Shown: in pieces, positions 8,034-14,677 of the stretch
How the letters are laid out: every line of letters starts with the position of its first letter
Position numbering within the stretch: position 1 is the stretch's first letter
From: Anaerolineae bacterium
Lineage (GTDB): Bacteria; Chloroflexota; Anaerolineae; Aggregatilineales; Phototrophicaceae
DNA length: 32,862 bases
Reading direction: 5' to 3'
Assembly (NCBI GenBank): GCA_022825675.1
Contig: JAJDWK010000090.1
Span: forward strand, 1 to 32,862
The notes under the pieces: model-generated
Seen by the model: only the letters and a program-made list of their open reading frames with translations
Databases searched by the model: none
What the model was told of the DNA's origin: nothing
Translations under genes and position numbers: made by a program

Positions 8034-8711
8034 CTATTTGCGCGCTTCCATCAGCGCGATTTGGTCCCAGCATTCGGCGATTTCATCCGCTTGATAGCGG
8101 ATGTGGGATTTCATCAGGCGCACCGCTTCTTCGGCGTCATCCGCGGCGATGACCTGCGCGATTTCGCGGTGATTCTGCGCGATTTGCCGCAAATCCCCCT
8201 GCTGCTGATTGCTCAGCGACATGACCTGGCGCACCCGCTGCGCCACGCTGCTCCACATGACGCCCAGCAGTTGGTTGCCGCTGCGCTCGATTAAGGCTTG
8301 ATGAAAATCGCGGTCGATTTGGTTGATTTCGGGCAGGCTGTCGTCTTGCGCCGCCGCGTCCATCTGGGCGCAGATGGCGTACAAATCCCGCGCCGCGCCC
8401 GCGGCAAGTCCGCGCGCCACAATCTCGCGGATGGCGTAGCTTTCCAGCATGCTGCGCACATTAAAGAGGTCTTCGATGTCTTTGGTGGTCAATTGTTTGA
8501 CGGTCGACACATGATAGGCTTCGGTCTCGACCAAGCCTTCCAGGCTGAGGGCGTAGATGGCGTCGCGCAAGGTGGCTTGGCTGACGCCGAATTGGCTCGC
8601 CAGCTCGGTGCCGACCAGGGGCTGCCCGGGCAGCAGCTCGCCATTGATGATGGCGTCGCGCAAAATCTCGATGACGCGCTCGCGCAAGGAGCGGGATTGT
8701 ATTGGTTCCAT
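8034..8711 (-). CDS. GntR-family transcriptional regulator, FCD (FadR/VanR-like) subfamily
   Basis: DNA-binding switch responding to a small carboxylic acid; 225 residues, typical of FCD members. The winged helix-turn-helix covers about 5-72 (ELASQFGVSQATLRDAIYAL). The C-terminal FCD helical domain keeps the expected metal/ligand residues: Asp133 and His137 (DRDFHQAL), His181 (NHREIAQVI) and His203 (MKSHI). Start 8711 (MEPIQSRSLRERV) fits the family best; the longer upstream frame crosses the operator. The ribosome site is weak. A palindrome at 8760-8775 precedes the gene and a near-copy lies ahead of the DUF4438 operon, suggesting autoregulation and control of the divergent genes. It heads a two-gene unit with the hydroxyacid dehydrogenase. 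Confidence 0.92.
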   Translation of the reverse strand: MEPIQSRSLRERVIEILRDAIINGELLPGQPLVGTELASQFGVSQATLRDAIYALSLEGLVETEAYHVSTVKQLTTKDIEDLFNVRSMLESYAIREIVARGLAAGAARDLYAICAQMDAAAQDDSLPEINQIDRDFHQALIERSGNQLLGVMWSSVAQRVRQVMSLSNQQQGDLRQIAQNHREIAQVIAADDAEEAVRLMKSHIRYQADEIAECWDQIALMEARK

Positions 8712-8759
8712 GCTGTCGCTTTGCCGCTTTCGCTGGCGCGCCCTAGTTTTGCATACTAT

Positions 8760-8775
8760 CGATTGTAGACAATCG
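8760..8775. promoter_or_regulatory. Putative GntR/FCD operator upstream of the regulator gene
   Basis: CGATTGTAGACAATCG is a perfect 6-bp inverted repeat with centre TAGA. The core ATTGTNNACAAT fits the TNGTNNNACNA-like sites of FadR/VanR-type GntR regulators. It lies 49 bases upstream of the regulator ATG. The second copy, 9208-9219, shares CGATTGT-N2-ACAAT. Confidence 0.65.
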
Positions 8776-8866
8776 TTAGGCTGCCGATACCGCTCGATTA
8801 TAGGCAGGGGCTGGCGGGCTGTCAAGCAAGCGGGAGTCTGGGCAGGGCAATCGCATCAAATTGTTT

Positions 8867-9125
8867 TTCACCACAAAGACACAAAGGACACAAAGTTTAT
8901 CCTTGAAATGGCTCTATGCTTCTTCATTTATCAGGGTAGTTTGTACACAGCCCTTACCACCGAGAGCACAGAAGTAAGTGCAAGTAAGTCATGCGAAAAC
9001 AAAATGACCTTTGTCCCAGTATCTCATACCCACACAACATCCCAAGCCGTAGGGGCGAGCCTTGGCTCGCCCCTACATTTCCAATTACTTTGTTGGATTT
9101 ACTTCTGTGTCTCTGTGGTGAATTC
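8867..9125. repeat. Composite MITE-like repeat element filling the divergent gap
   Basis: Starts with TTCACCACAAAGACACAAAG on the plus strand and ends with the reverse complement of the same motif family (TTCTGTGTCTCTGTGGTGAA), so the ends are imperfect inverted repeats. Inside are a 32-base block (8943-8974) that recurs exactly but inverted at 26195-26226, a 20-base block (8975-8994) recurring inverted at 26254-26273, a 13-bp hairpin (9049-9076), and a block (about 9073-9104) matching the reverse complement of about 19157-19188. There is no coding gene. It separates the two operators. Confidence 0.75.
9049..9076. repeat. 13-bp perfect hairpin
   Basis: GTAGGGGCGAGCC pairs perfectly with GGCTCGCCCCTAC across a two-base TT loop. 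The core GGGCGAGCC/GGCTCGCCC recurs in the hairpin at 32660-32680, so this is a dispersed palindromic repeat and not a gene-specific terminator. Confidence 0.75.
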
Positions 9126-9164
9126 TTGTTTGATGCAATTGCCCGGCAAAAGCTGCCGCGAAAT

Positions 9165-9193
9165 TTGCAATTTGCGCGCCAGTGTGGTACATT
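9165..9193 (+). promoter_or_regulatory. Putative promoter of the DUF4438 operon
   Basis: TTGCAA (9165-9170) and TACATT (9188-9193) are spaced by 17 bases, a standard sigma-70-type arrangement. The expected transcription start is near 9200, which puts the palindrome at 9208-9219 just downstream, where a bound repressor would block elongation or initiation. Confidence 0.45.
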
Positions 9194-9207
9194 CGCGCAT
9201 ATTCACG

Positions 9208-9219
9208 ATTGTCGACAAT
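9208..9219. promoter_or_regulatory. Putative GntR/FCD operator ahead of the DUF4438 operon
   Basis: ATTGTCGACAAT is a perfect 12-base palindrome; with the preceding CG it matches the regulator's own upstream site except at the central bases. It lies 58 bases before the first DUF4438 gene. The match links the GntR-family protein to this operon. Confidence 0.65.
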
Positions 9220-9277
9220 TACCTATGGGCGCTTGTGATGCCCCAGCAGAAACGAGCATGACCAGGAGGAGCCACTT

Positions 9278-10138
9278 ATGGGATTAAGCACCAACGCCGA
9301 GCAGCTTGTGGAGATGGCTGTCGTCGGCTATGTCAGCCAGCCGACCGTGCGCGGCTATATCCCCCACGCTTCGGGCAAGGCGACGATATTGCCAGGCATG
9401 TCCGGCTTCGTGTATGGCGTGCGCGTTGGCGACAGCGCCTTTGAGTATGCCGCCGACCACCTCGAGCCGGGCGCATCCATCGCCCACCCGGACCTCGACG
9501 CCGATTATGCCATGCACTATCTCACTTGCATGGGCAATCAAGCCTTTTTGATGAGCGGCTTGGCGGCAGGGACTGAAGGCATCGTCACCGGGGAGCATGC
9601 CCGCCTGCTGGTGGACTTCCCGCCAGAAGCGGCCGACCTCATCAATGTCGGCGATGCCGTGCAAATCCGCACTTTGGGGCAGGGCTTACAGCTGACCGAG
9701 TATCCGAAGATCACCTTGAAGAAATGCAGTCCGCGCTTGATAGAAAGCATCCCGATAGAAGCGGTGGATGCGCGCACAATCCGCGTGCCGGTGACGATGG
9801 AATTGCCCATCCGCATTATGGGCTCGGGCGCGGAGCTCAACCCGGATTTTGTTGACCAGGACCTGATGTCCGGCGACCGCGCGCTGATGGCGGAGCTGGG
9901 CATTGACCAGATGCGCCTGGGCGACCTGGTGGTGATCAACCATGCGGACCATCGTTATGGCCGCGGTTATAAGCCGGGCGCCGTCACCATCGGCTTGTGC
10001 ATTCACGGCGATTCCATCATGACCGGGCATGGTCCCGGCATTTTGACTTTGATGACCTGCGACGAGCCCTGCATCGAATGGAAAATCGACCAAGGCGCGA
10101 ATATCGCCAATTACCTGAATATACGGAAGGAATCATGA
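9278..10138 (+). CDS. DUF4438-family protein, first of a tandem pair
   Basis: Member of the uncharacterised DUF4438 family (about 290 residues, represented in Thermotoga); 286 residues, full length. Family-like segments are GFVYGVRVGDSAFEY, DHLEPGAS, IVTGEHARLLVDF, MGSGAEL with DLMSGD, GIDQMRLGDLVVI, the Gly/Tyr-rich HRYGRGYKPGAVTIG and the C-terminal MTGHGPGILTLMT. No signal peptide or membrane segment, so cytoplasmic. A strong AGGAGG lies ten bases before the ATG. The next gene is a paralogue with a 4-nt overlap, suggesting a heteromeric product. Operator and promoter upstream link it to the GntR regulator. The biochemical function of the family is not known to me; the conserved His/Asp/Gly motifs suggest an enzyme. 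Confidence 0.8.
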   Translation: MGLSTNAEQLVEMAVVGYVSQPTVRGYIPHASGKATILPGMSGFVYGVRVGDSAFEYAADHLEPGASIAHPDLDADYAMHYLTCMGNQAFLMSGLAAGTEGIVTGEHARLLVDFPPEAADLINVGDAVQIRTLGQGLQLTEYPKITLKKCSPRLIESIPIEAVDARTIRVPVTMELPIRIMGSGAELNPDFVDQDLMSGDRALMAELGIDQMRLGDLVVINHADHRYGRGYKPGAVTIGLCIHGDSIMTGHGPGILTLMTCDEPCIEWKIDQGANIANYLNIRKES

Positions 10139-11007
10139 GCGCGAAAACGAACGCCCAGCAAGTAATCAGCGTATCCGTCCAGGGCATCATCACGCCGCCG
10201 CGCATGCCGCCGCTGCCGGCTATGCCCTATTCGCTGGCGGCGGATGGCAGCCCCTTCCTCCTGCCCGCCTATGGCAGCATCGTCTACAATGTTTCGGTTG
10301 GCGATTCCGCCTATGGCTGGCTGGCGGATTGCGTGCACCCCAGCGTCAGCGTCAAACTGGATGAGGCGACCGGCAACCGCGGCTTGAATGTGCTGTCCTG
10401 CGTTGGCAATACCGCTATCGTGATGACGGGCAATGCCCAGCGCGCCCGCGGCGTCGTCACCGGCAAGACGGGACGCTTCTCGGAACATGTCATCATCCAC
10501 TTTGAGGAAGCGGTGCGCGAACAGCTGACCATCGGCGACAAAATTGTCATCAAAGCCAAAGGCACCGGCTTGAAATTCGACGACCACCCCGATGTCATGC
10601 TCAAAGGCTGCTCGCCGGAGCTGGTGGAAGCGCTGGAAGCGACCACAAACAGCGAGGGCAAGCTGGCGGTGCCGGTGGTGGCGCAGGTGCCGCCGCATCT
10701 GCTGGGGGCTGGTGCCGGCTTGGTCAGCGATGGCGGCTCTATCCACATTCAAACGGCGGATTCCAATGCCTTGCGCGAAGCGGGCTTGGACCAACTGCGC
10801 CTGGGCGATGTCGTCGCTTTGAGCGATTACGACAGCAGTTGGAATCACGGTTACCTGCGGGATGCGGTCGGCATCGGCGTGATAGCGCAGGGCGACAGCC
10901 CGCGCGCCGGCTATGGTCCCGGCATCACGCTGGTGATGACATCCCAGAGCGGCAACATCGCGCCCATGGTCAGCCCGGGCGTGAATATCAAGGATTTGCT
11001 GTTGTGA
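10135..11007 (+). CDS. DUF4438-family protein, second of the tandem pair
   Basis: Paralogue of the preceding gene; 290 residues. Aligned landmarks: GSIVYNVSVGDSAYGW, NVLSCVGNTAIVMTG, GVVTGKTGRFSEHVIIHF, LTIGDKIVIKAKGTGLKF, LLGAGAGLVSD, GLDQLRLGDVVAL and GYGPGITLVMTS. Where the first protein has MTGHGPG, this one has RAGYGPG. Where the first has HADHRYGRGY, this one has YDSSWNHGYL. The two copies therefore differ exactly at motifs that look catalytic, and may have split roles. ATG 10135 overlaps the previous stop (ATGA); upstream extension of the frame lies inside that gene. Cytoplasmic. Function unknown. Confidence 0.78.
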   Translation: MSAKTNAQQVISVSVQGIITPPRMPPLPAMPYSLAADGSPFLLPAYGSIVYNVSVGDSAYGWLADCVHPSVSVKLDEATGNRGLNVLSCVGNTAIVMTGNAQRARGVVTGKTGRFSEHVIIHFEEAVREQLTIGDKIVIKAKGTGLKFDDHPDVMLKGCSPELVEALEATTNSEGKLAVPVVAQVPPHLLGAGAGLVSDGGSIHIQTADSNALREAGLDQLRLGDVVALSDYDSSWNHGYLRDAVGIGVIAQGDSPRAGYGPGITLVMTSQSGNIAPMVSPGVNIKDLLL

Positions 11008-11075
11008 CCTAATCGGCATCAGACAAGCGGGCGACCTGCTGGCGCGCCCGAATAGCAAGATACTGGGGAAATCCC

Positions 11076-11534
11076 ATGACCTATATCAAACACATGGCTT
11101 TTGCTGTACACAGCGTGGATGACACCCTGCGCCGCTATCAGACATTGCTGGGCGCGGGCTTGGACGCCAAAGTTGTGGTGGCGGAGAAGGCGCGCATCAA
11201 AGTGGCGATATTTACGGTGGGCGATATCGAATATCAGCTCAACGAATCGCTGGATGCCGATGGCCGCTTCAGCCGATGGATTGCCGAGCGCGGCACCGAG
11301 GGGCTGCATCATATCTGCTATGCGGTGCCGGATATCGACGCCGCCCTCGACGAAGCGCTCGCCCAAGGCGCGACCCTGCGCGAATGCCAAGCCTGCAAAG
11401 TCTTCGGCAGCCACCCGCATCCCGAAGGCTATGTCGCCTTCCTCGATCAAGAAACCGGCGGCATCGAGCTGGAGCTGATGCAGGTCTATACCCCAGCCGA
11501 GCTGGAGCAGTACAAGTCGATTCGGGGCATATAG
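11076..11534 (+). CDS. VOC-superfamily (glyoxalase/methylmalonyl-CoA epimerase-like) protein
   Basis: Small metal-dependent beta-alpha-beta-beta-beta fold protein, 152 residues, two VOC modules. It resembles the methylmalonyl-CoA epimerase/lactoylglutathione lyase branch: IKHMAFAV with His6, YQLNES with Gln54/Glu57, GLHHICYAV with His78/His79, and GIELELMQV with Glu131/Glu133. These are the likely metal ligands. A GGGGA stretch precedes the ATG. It lies 68 bases after the DUF4438 pair and 3 bases before the Ldh2-type gene, so it belongs to the same operon. Epimerase, isomerase and lyase roles are all possible; the neighbours give no CoA-related gene, so true methylmalonyl-CoA epimerase is doubtful. 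Confidence 0.8.
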   Translation: MTYIKHMAFAVHSVDDTLRRYQTLLGAGLDAKVVVAEKARIKVAIFTVGDIEYQLNESLDADGRFSRWIAERGTEGLHHICYAVPDIDAALDEALAQGATLRECQACKVFGSHPHPEGYVAFLDQETGGIELELMQVYTPAELEQYKSIRGI

Positions 11535-11537
11535 CGC

Positions 11538-12593
11538 ATGGCGATTGCGATGGCGCGCGTCGATGTCCCGGCGCTGGAGGCTTTTCTGCGGCGCGCCTTC
11601 CACGCCATGGGCTTGTCGCGGCGGGAAGCCGATATTTGCGCGGCCGGCTTGATGCACGCGGAGTTGCGCTGCCTGCCGGGGCAGGGGCAAGGCGTCAGCC
11701 GCTTGAGCGGCTACTATGACCGCATCAGCAAGGGGCTGTATCAACCGGGCACCGAGATGAGCATCGTCAAAGAATCGCCCGCCCTGGCGCTGATAGACGC
11801 CAACATGGTGATGGGCTCGGTTGTCGGGCAGGAGGCGATGGCGCTCGCGGTTGAGAAAGCCAAAACCTGTGGCATCGGCGCTGTATTTGTGTATAACAGC
11901 ACGCACTTCGGCTCGGCGGGTTTTCATGCGCGGCGCGCGCTGGCGGCGGATTGCATCGGCATCGCCATGACCAATGCCGGCGCGGAGATGGCGCCCTGGG
12001 GCGGGCGCGAGCCGCGGGTTGGCACCAACCCCTGGGGGCTGGCCGCGCCCAGCGGCGGCGCTTTCCCGCTGCTTTTGGATATCGCGCTGACCACCGCCGG
12101 CAAGGGCATGATGCGCTGGCGCGAGCGCGAAGGCAAAAAGATGCCGCGCGATTGGGCGCTGACGCCCGAGGGGCTCGAAACGGATGAGCCGACTGCCGCC
12201 ATGGCGGGCGCATTGCTGGGCATCGGGCACTATAAGGGTTATGGGCTTTCGATGTTCACCGATGTGCTGACGGGACTGCTGACGGGCGGCGGCTTTGGCT
12301 TGGCGCCTTTTGCCGACCGCAGCCTCGCCAAATTGGATGTCGCGCACAGCTTCATCGCCATCGACATAAACTGGTTTATGCCGCTGGCGCAATTCAAAGC
12401 GCGTATGGACGCCTTCATCGCCGAGGTCAAAAGCAGCGCCTTGCGCCCCGGCGTCAAGGGGATATATGTGCCCGGCGAGATTGAGTACCTGCGCGAGCGC
12501 GAATATCGCGCCACCGGCGCGCAGCTTGATGCCGAAGTTTATAAACGGCTGCGCGCCCTGGCGGGAACTTTGGGCATCGCATTTGATATCTGA
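11538..12593 (+). CDS. Ldh2/AllD-type NAD(P)-dependent dehydrogenase, malate/L-lactate dehydrogenase family
   Basis: Oxidoreductase of the Ldh2 family (ureidoglycolate, malate, sulfolactate and diketogulonate dehydrogenases); 351 residues, same as E. coli AllD (349). Seen: YDRISKG (60-66), NSTHFGSAG with His123, equivalent to the AllD active-site histidine, the cofactor loop GTNPWGLAAPSGG, LLLDIA, and HYKGYGLSMF. One oddity: the conserved Ser-His-Gly found before VxR in AllD and YiaK is replaced by Gly-Gln-Gly (residues 50-52, with Gln51 for His) next to a two-residue insertion, so substrate handling may differ. Start 11538 follows the VOC stop by three bases; SD is weak. Likely reduces or oxidises a 2-keto/2-hydroxy acid in the island's pathway; substrate unknown. 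Confidence 0.88.
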   Translation: MAIAMARVDVPALEAFLRRAFHAMGLSRREADICAAGLMHAELRCLPGQGQGVSRLSGYYDRISKGLYQPGTEMSIVKESPALALIDANMVMGSVVGQEAMALAVEKAKTCGIGAVFVYNSTHFGSAGFHARRALAADCIGIAMTNAGAEMAPWGGREPRVGTNPWGLAAPSGGAFPLLLDIALTTAGKGMMRWREREGKKMPRDWALTPEGLETDEPTAAMAGALLGIGHYKGYGLSMFTDVLTGLLTGGGFGLAPFADRSLAKLDVAHSFIAIDINWFMPLAQFKARMDAFIAEVKSSALRPGVKGIYVPGEIEYLREREYRATGAQLDAEVYKRLRALAGTLGIAFDI

Positions 12594-12641
12594 TGCCGCG
12601 CGGAAGGCTGATATATGTGATATTTGTAAGGAAAAGCAGCT

Positions 12642-13364
12642 ATGCAAAACCCGAGCACACTCAGCAGACCGCTGGCGGAGCGCATCGCCAGCCTGCCGCC
12701 ACCGCCGCCGCCAGCCGGGGAAAACCCGCCCCTGCCCGCCCGCGTGATTGAAGCAGCGGCGGCGGCGCTCGCCCGTGGCGAAACGCATTACACCGATAGA
12801 CCGGGCATCCCGGAATTCCGCGGCTGGGTGGCGGAGCACTTGCGCCAGCGCTGGGGCGTCACGGTGGACCCGAGCGAAGTTACCGTCACCTGCGGCTCGA
12901 CCGAGGCGCGTTATGTAACGCTGACGCTGCTGGCGGAGCCGGGCAGCGCCGTGCTCTGCCCGGGGGATGCCGCCCGCATCCGCGGCGCGCTTTCCCTGCT
13001 GGGCGCGGAAGTTGTTTATTCCGTGCGGGACGATGTGCGCCTGCTTTATCTGACGCCGGATGTCTATCGCGAGACCAGCATCGAACTTCTGCAGCGCGCC
13101 GAAGCGGACAATTGGTGGGTCGTCTATGACCTCAGTTTTGCCGCGACTTCGCCGCCCTTTCATCCGGCGCAGAACAAAAAACTGGCGTCCCGCGTGGTTA
13201 CCATCGATTCCCTGTCGGGGCGGATGGCGGGCTGGCGGCTGGGCTGGATGGCGGGCTCGGCGGCGGCGCTGCGCCTGCGCGCGGGCAAGCAAGCCATCAC
13301 CATCTGCACCACCGCCGTCTCCCAATGGGCGGGGCTGGAGCTGTTGAGGACGGAGAGCGCATGA
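12642..13364 (+). CDS. Truncated aminotransferase homologue lacking the PLP lysine
   Basis: Derived from fold-type I class I/II aminotransferases but only 240 residues (family 380-400). Recognisable parts: HYTDRPGIPEFRGWVAEHL (49-67, the substrate-domain entry), VTVTCGSTEARYVTL (80-94, the PLP-phosphate Gly-Ser/Thr loop), AVLCPG, VVYDLSF (160-166, replacing VDEIY) and SLSGRMAGWRLGW (190-202). In active enzymes this last motif is S-x-S-K; here Gly193 replaces the lysine. The Asn-Pro segment is also gone (YLTPDVY). The protein ends at SQWAGLELL, the same point as SQWAGLAAL at residue 277 of the next gene, so the whole C-terminal domain is missing. A proline run occupies 19-24. The frame is intact, has good AAGGA and overlaps the next gene (ATGA), which argues for a maintained product over random decay. 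Role unknown: possibly a partner subunit. Confidence 0.75.
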   Translation: MQNPSTLSRPLAERIASLPPPPPPAGENPPLPARVIEAAAAALARGETHYTDRPGIPEFRGWVAEHLRQRWGVTVDPSEVTVTCGSTEARYVTLTLLAEPGSAVLCPGDAARIRGALSLLGAEVVYSVRDDVRLLYLTPDVYRETSIELLQRAEADNWWVVYDLSFAATSPPFHPAQNKKLASRVVTIDSLSGRMAGWRLGWMAGSAAALRLRAGKQAITICTTAVSQWAGLELLRTESA

Positions 13365-14542
13365 CACTGGCAAACCCGAAGATCCCTGAATCTGCGCGCG
13401 CGGTCGCCGCGGATGGCACCCAGCTGCGTTATGCGCTGATGGAAATGGCGCGGGACATGCCGGCTGTCATCACCCTGGGGCGCGGCGACCCCGATTTGCC
13501 GACGCCGCCGCATATCATCGACGCCGCCAACCGCGCCATGCGCGCGGGTTTGACCGCGCCGACGCCCGTGCCCGGCATGCCCGCGCTGCGCGCCGCCATC
13601 GCCGAGCGCCTGCGCGCCGAGAATGGCTTGCCCGTCGCGGCGGACAATGTCATGGTTACCACTGGCGGGCAGGAAGGACTGTTCCTGGCGGTGCAAGCCA
13701 TTATCAACCCGGGGGACGAAGTGCTGGTGCCCGACCCGCGCTACAGCTCTTATGACGATGCCATCAAGCGCGCCGGCGGCAAAATGGTCATGGTGCCGAC
13801 AGCGCGTGACGACGCTTTCAACCTGGACGCGGCGGCGGTCGAAGCCGCCATCAGCCCGGCGAGCAAGGCGCTTTTGATTGTAACGCCCAGCAACCCAACC
13901 GCCGGCATCGTTACCGAAGAGCGGCTGCGCGCTATCGCTGATGTCTGCATCCGCCACAATCTCATCGTCATCGTCGATGAAATTTACAGCAAAATCGTCT
14001 TTCCGCCCTGGCGGCATTTCAGCATCGGCGCGCTGCCGAGCATGGCGGAGCGCACGATTACGCTGGACGCGTTCTCCAAAGCTTATGCGATGACGGGTTG
14101 GCGCTGTGGTTATGCCGCCGCCCCCGCGGATGTCATCGGCGCGATGGCGCGCATCAAAGCGGTGACTACGGGAGCGGTCGCCACGGTTTCCCAATGGGCG
14201 GGCTTGGCGGCGCTCGAAGGACCGCAAGACTGCATCAGCGAATACCTGGATATTTATATCGAGCGGCGGGCGGTTTTGCTGGCGGGATTAAAGCGCATGG
14301 GCTTTGCCTATGGCGAGCCGCGCGGCGGGCTATTTGTCTGGGCGGACAGCTCGTCGACAGGCATTCATGCCGCCGAGCTGTCCTACCTGCTCTTGAAGGA
14401 AGCGGGCGTGCTCATCTTCCCGGGCACCGCTTTCGGCGAAAAATGGCGCGATTATGTGCGCATCACCATGCTGGAGCCGATTGAGACCTTGCGGGCAGCC
14501 ATCGAGCGCATGCTGCCGGTGCTGGAAAGGTATCGGCTGTGA
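13361..14542 (+). CDS. PLP-dependent class I/II aminotransferase
   Basis: Catalytically complete aspartate-aminotransferase-fold enzyme, 393 residues, cytoplasmic. It moves an amino group between an amino acid and a keto acid. Seen: VTTGGQEGLFLAV (PLP phosphate loop, 99-111), PDPRYSSYDD, TPSNPTAG with Asn178, VIVDEIYS with Asp206 and Tyr209, LDAFSKAYAMTGWRCGY with Schiff-base Lys240, and YVRIT with carboxylate-binding Arg367. ATG 13361 overlaps the stop of the lysine-less homologue; open sequence further upstream lies inside that gene. Usual length, no signal. Coupled expression with the truncated relative suggests a joint function. Downstream comes the oligopeptide-type importer. Substrate not predictable. 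Confidence 0.92.
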   Translation: MTLANPKIPESARAVAADGTQLRYALMEMARDMPAVITLGRGDPDLPTPPHIIDAANRAMRAGLTAPTPVPGMPALRAAIAERLRAENGLPVAADNVMVTTGGQEGLFLAVQAIINPGDEVLVPDPRYSSYDDAIKRAGGKMVMVPTARDDAFNLDAAAVEAAISPASKALLIVTPSNPTAGIVTEERLRAIADVCIRHNLIVIVDEIYSKIVFPPWRHFSIGALPSMAERTITLDAFSKAYAMTGWRCGYAAAPADVIGAMARIKAVTTGAVATVSQWAGLAALEGPQDCISEYLDIYIERRAVLLAGLKRMGFAYGEPRGGLFVWADSSSTGIHAAELSYLLLKEAGVLIFPGTAFGEKWRDYVRITMLEPIETLRAAIERMLPVLERYRL

Positions 14543-14677
14543 CATGCAGTTAATGCAGCGCGGCTTGGAATGCGGTACACTCCGCAGCAAGGGCTGAAAC
14601 AGTCAGGAAGGAGCGCGTATCGAGACTGTGCTTGCAGTACCCGTCAGAATAGTCTTTCACATAAAGAGGAGAGCAGA

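Noticed and set aside
8867..9125. Repeated CACAGAG-type units considered as a CRISPR array.
   Set aside because: Units are not evenly spaced, have no constant spacer length and lack cas genes nearby.
12642..13364. Treating the short aminotransferase and the intact one as one frameshifted gene.
   Set aside because: The second gene is complete by itself with its own N-terminus, and both contain the SQWAGL segment, so they are two homologues and not halves of one.
11019..13373. A 784-codon open frame on the minus strand across five plus-strand genes.
   Set aside because: It is antisense to genes with clear families, its translation is rich in Arg/Ala/Gln with no domain, and long open shadows are expected in GC-rich DNA.
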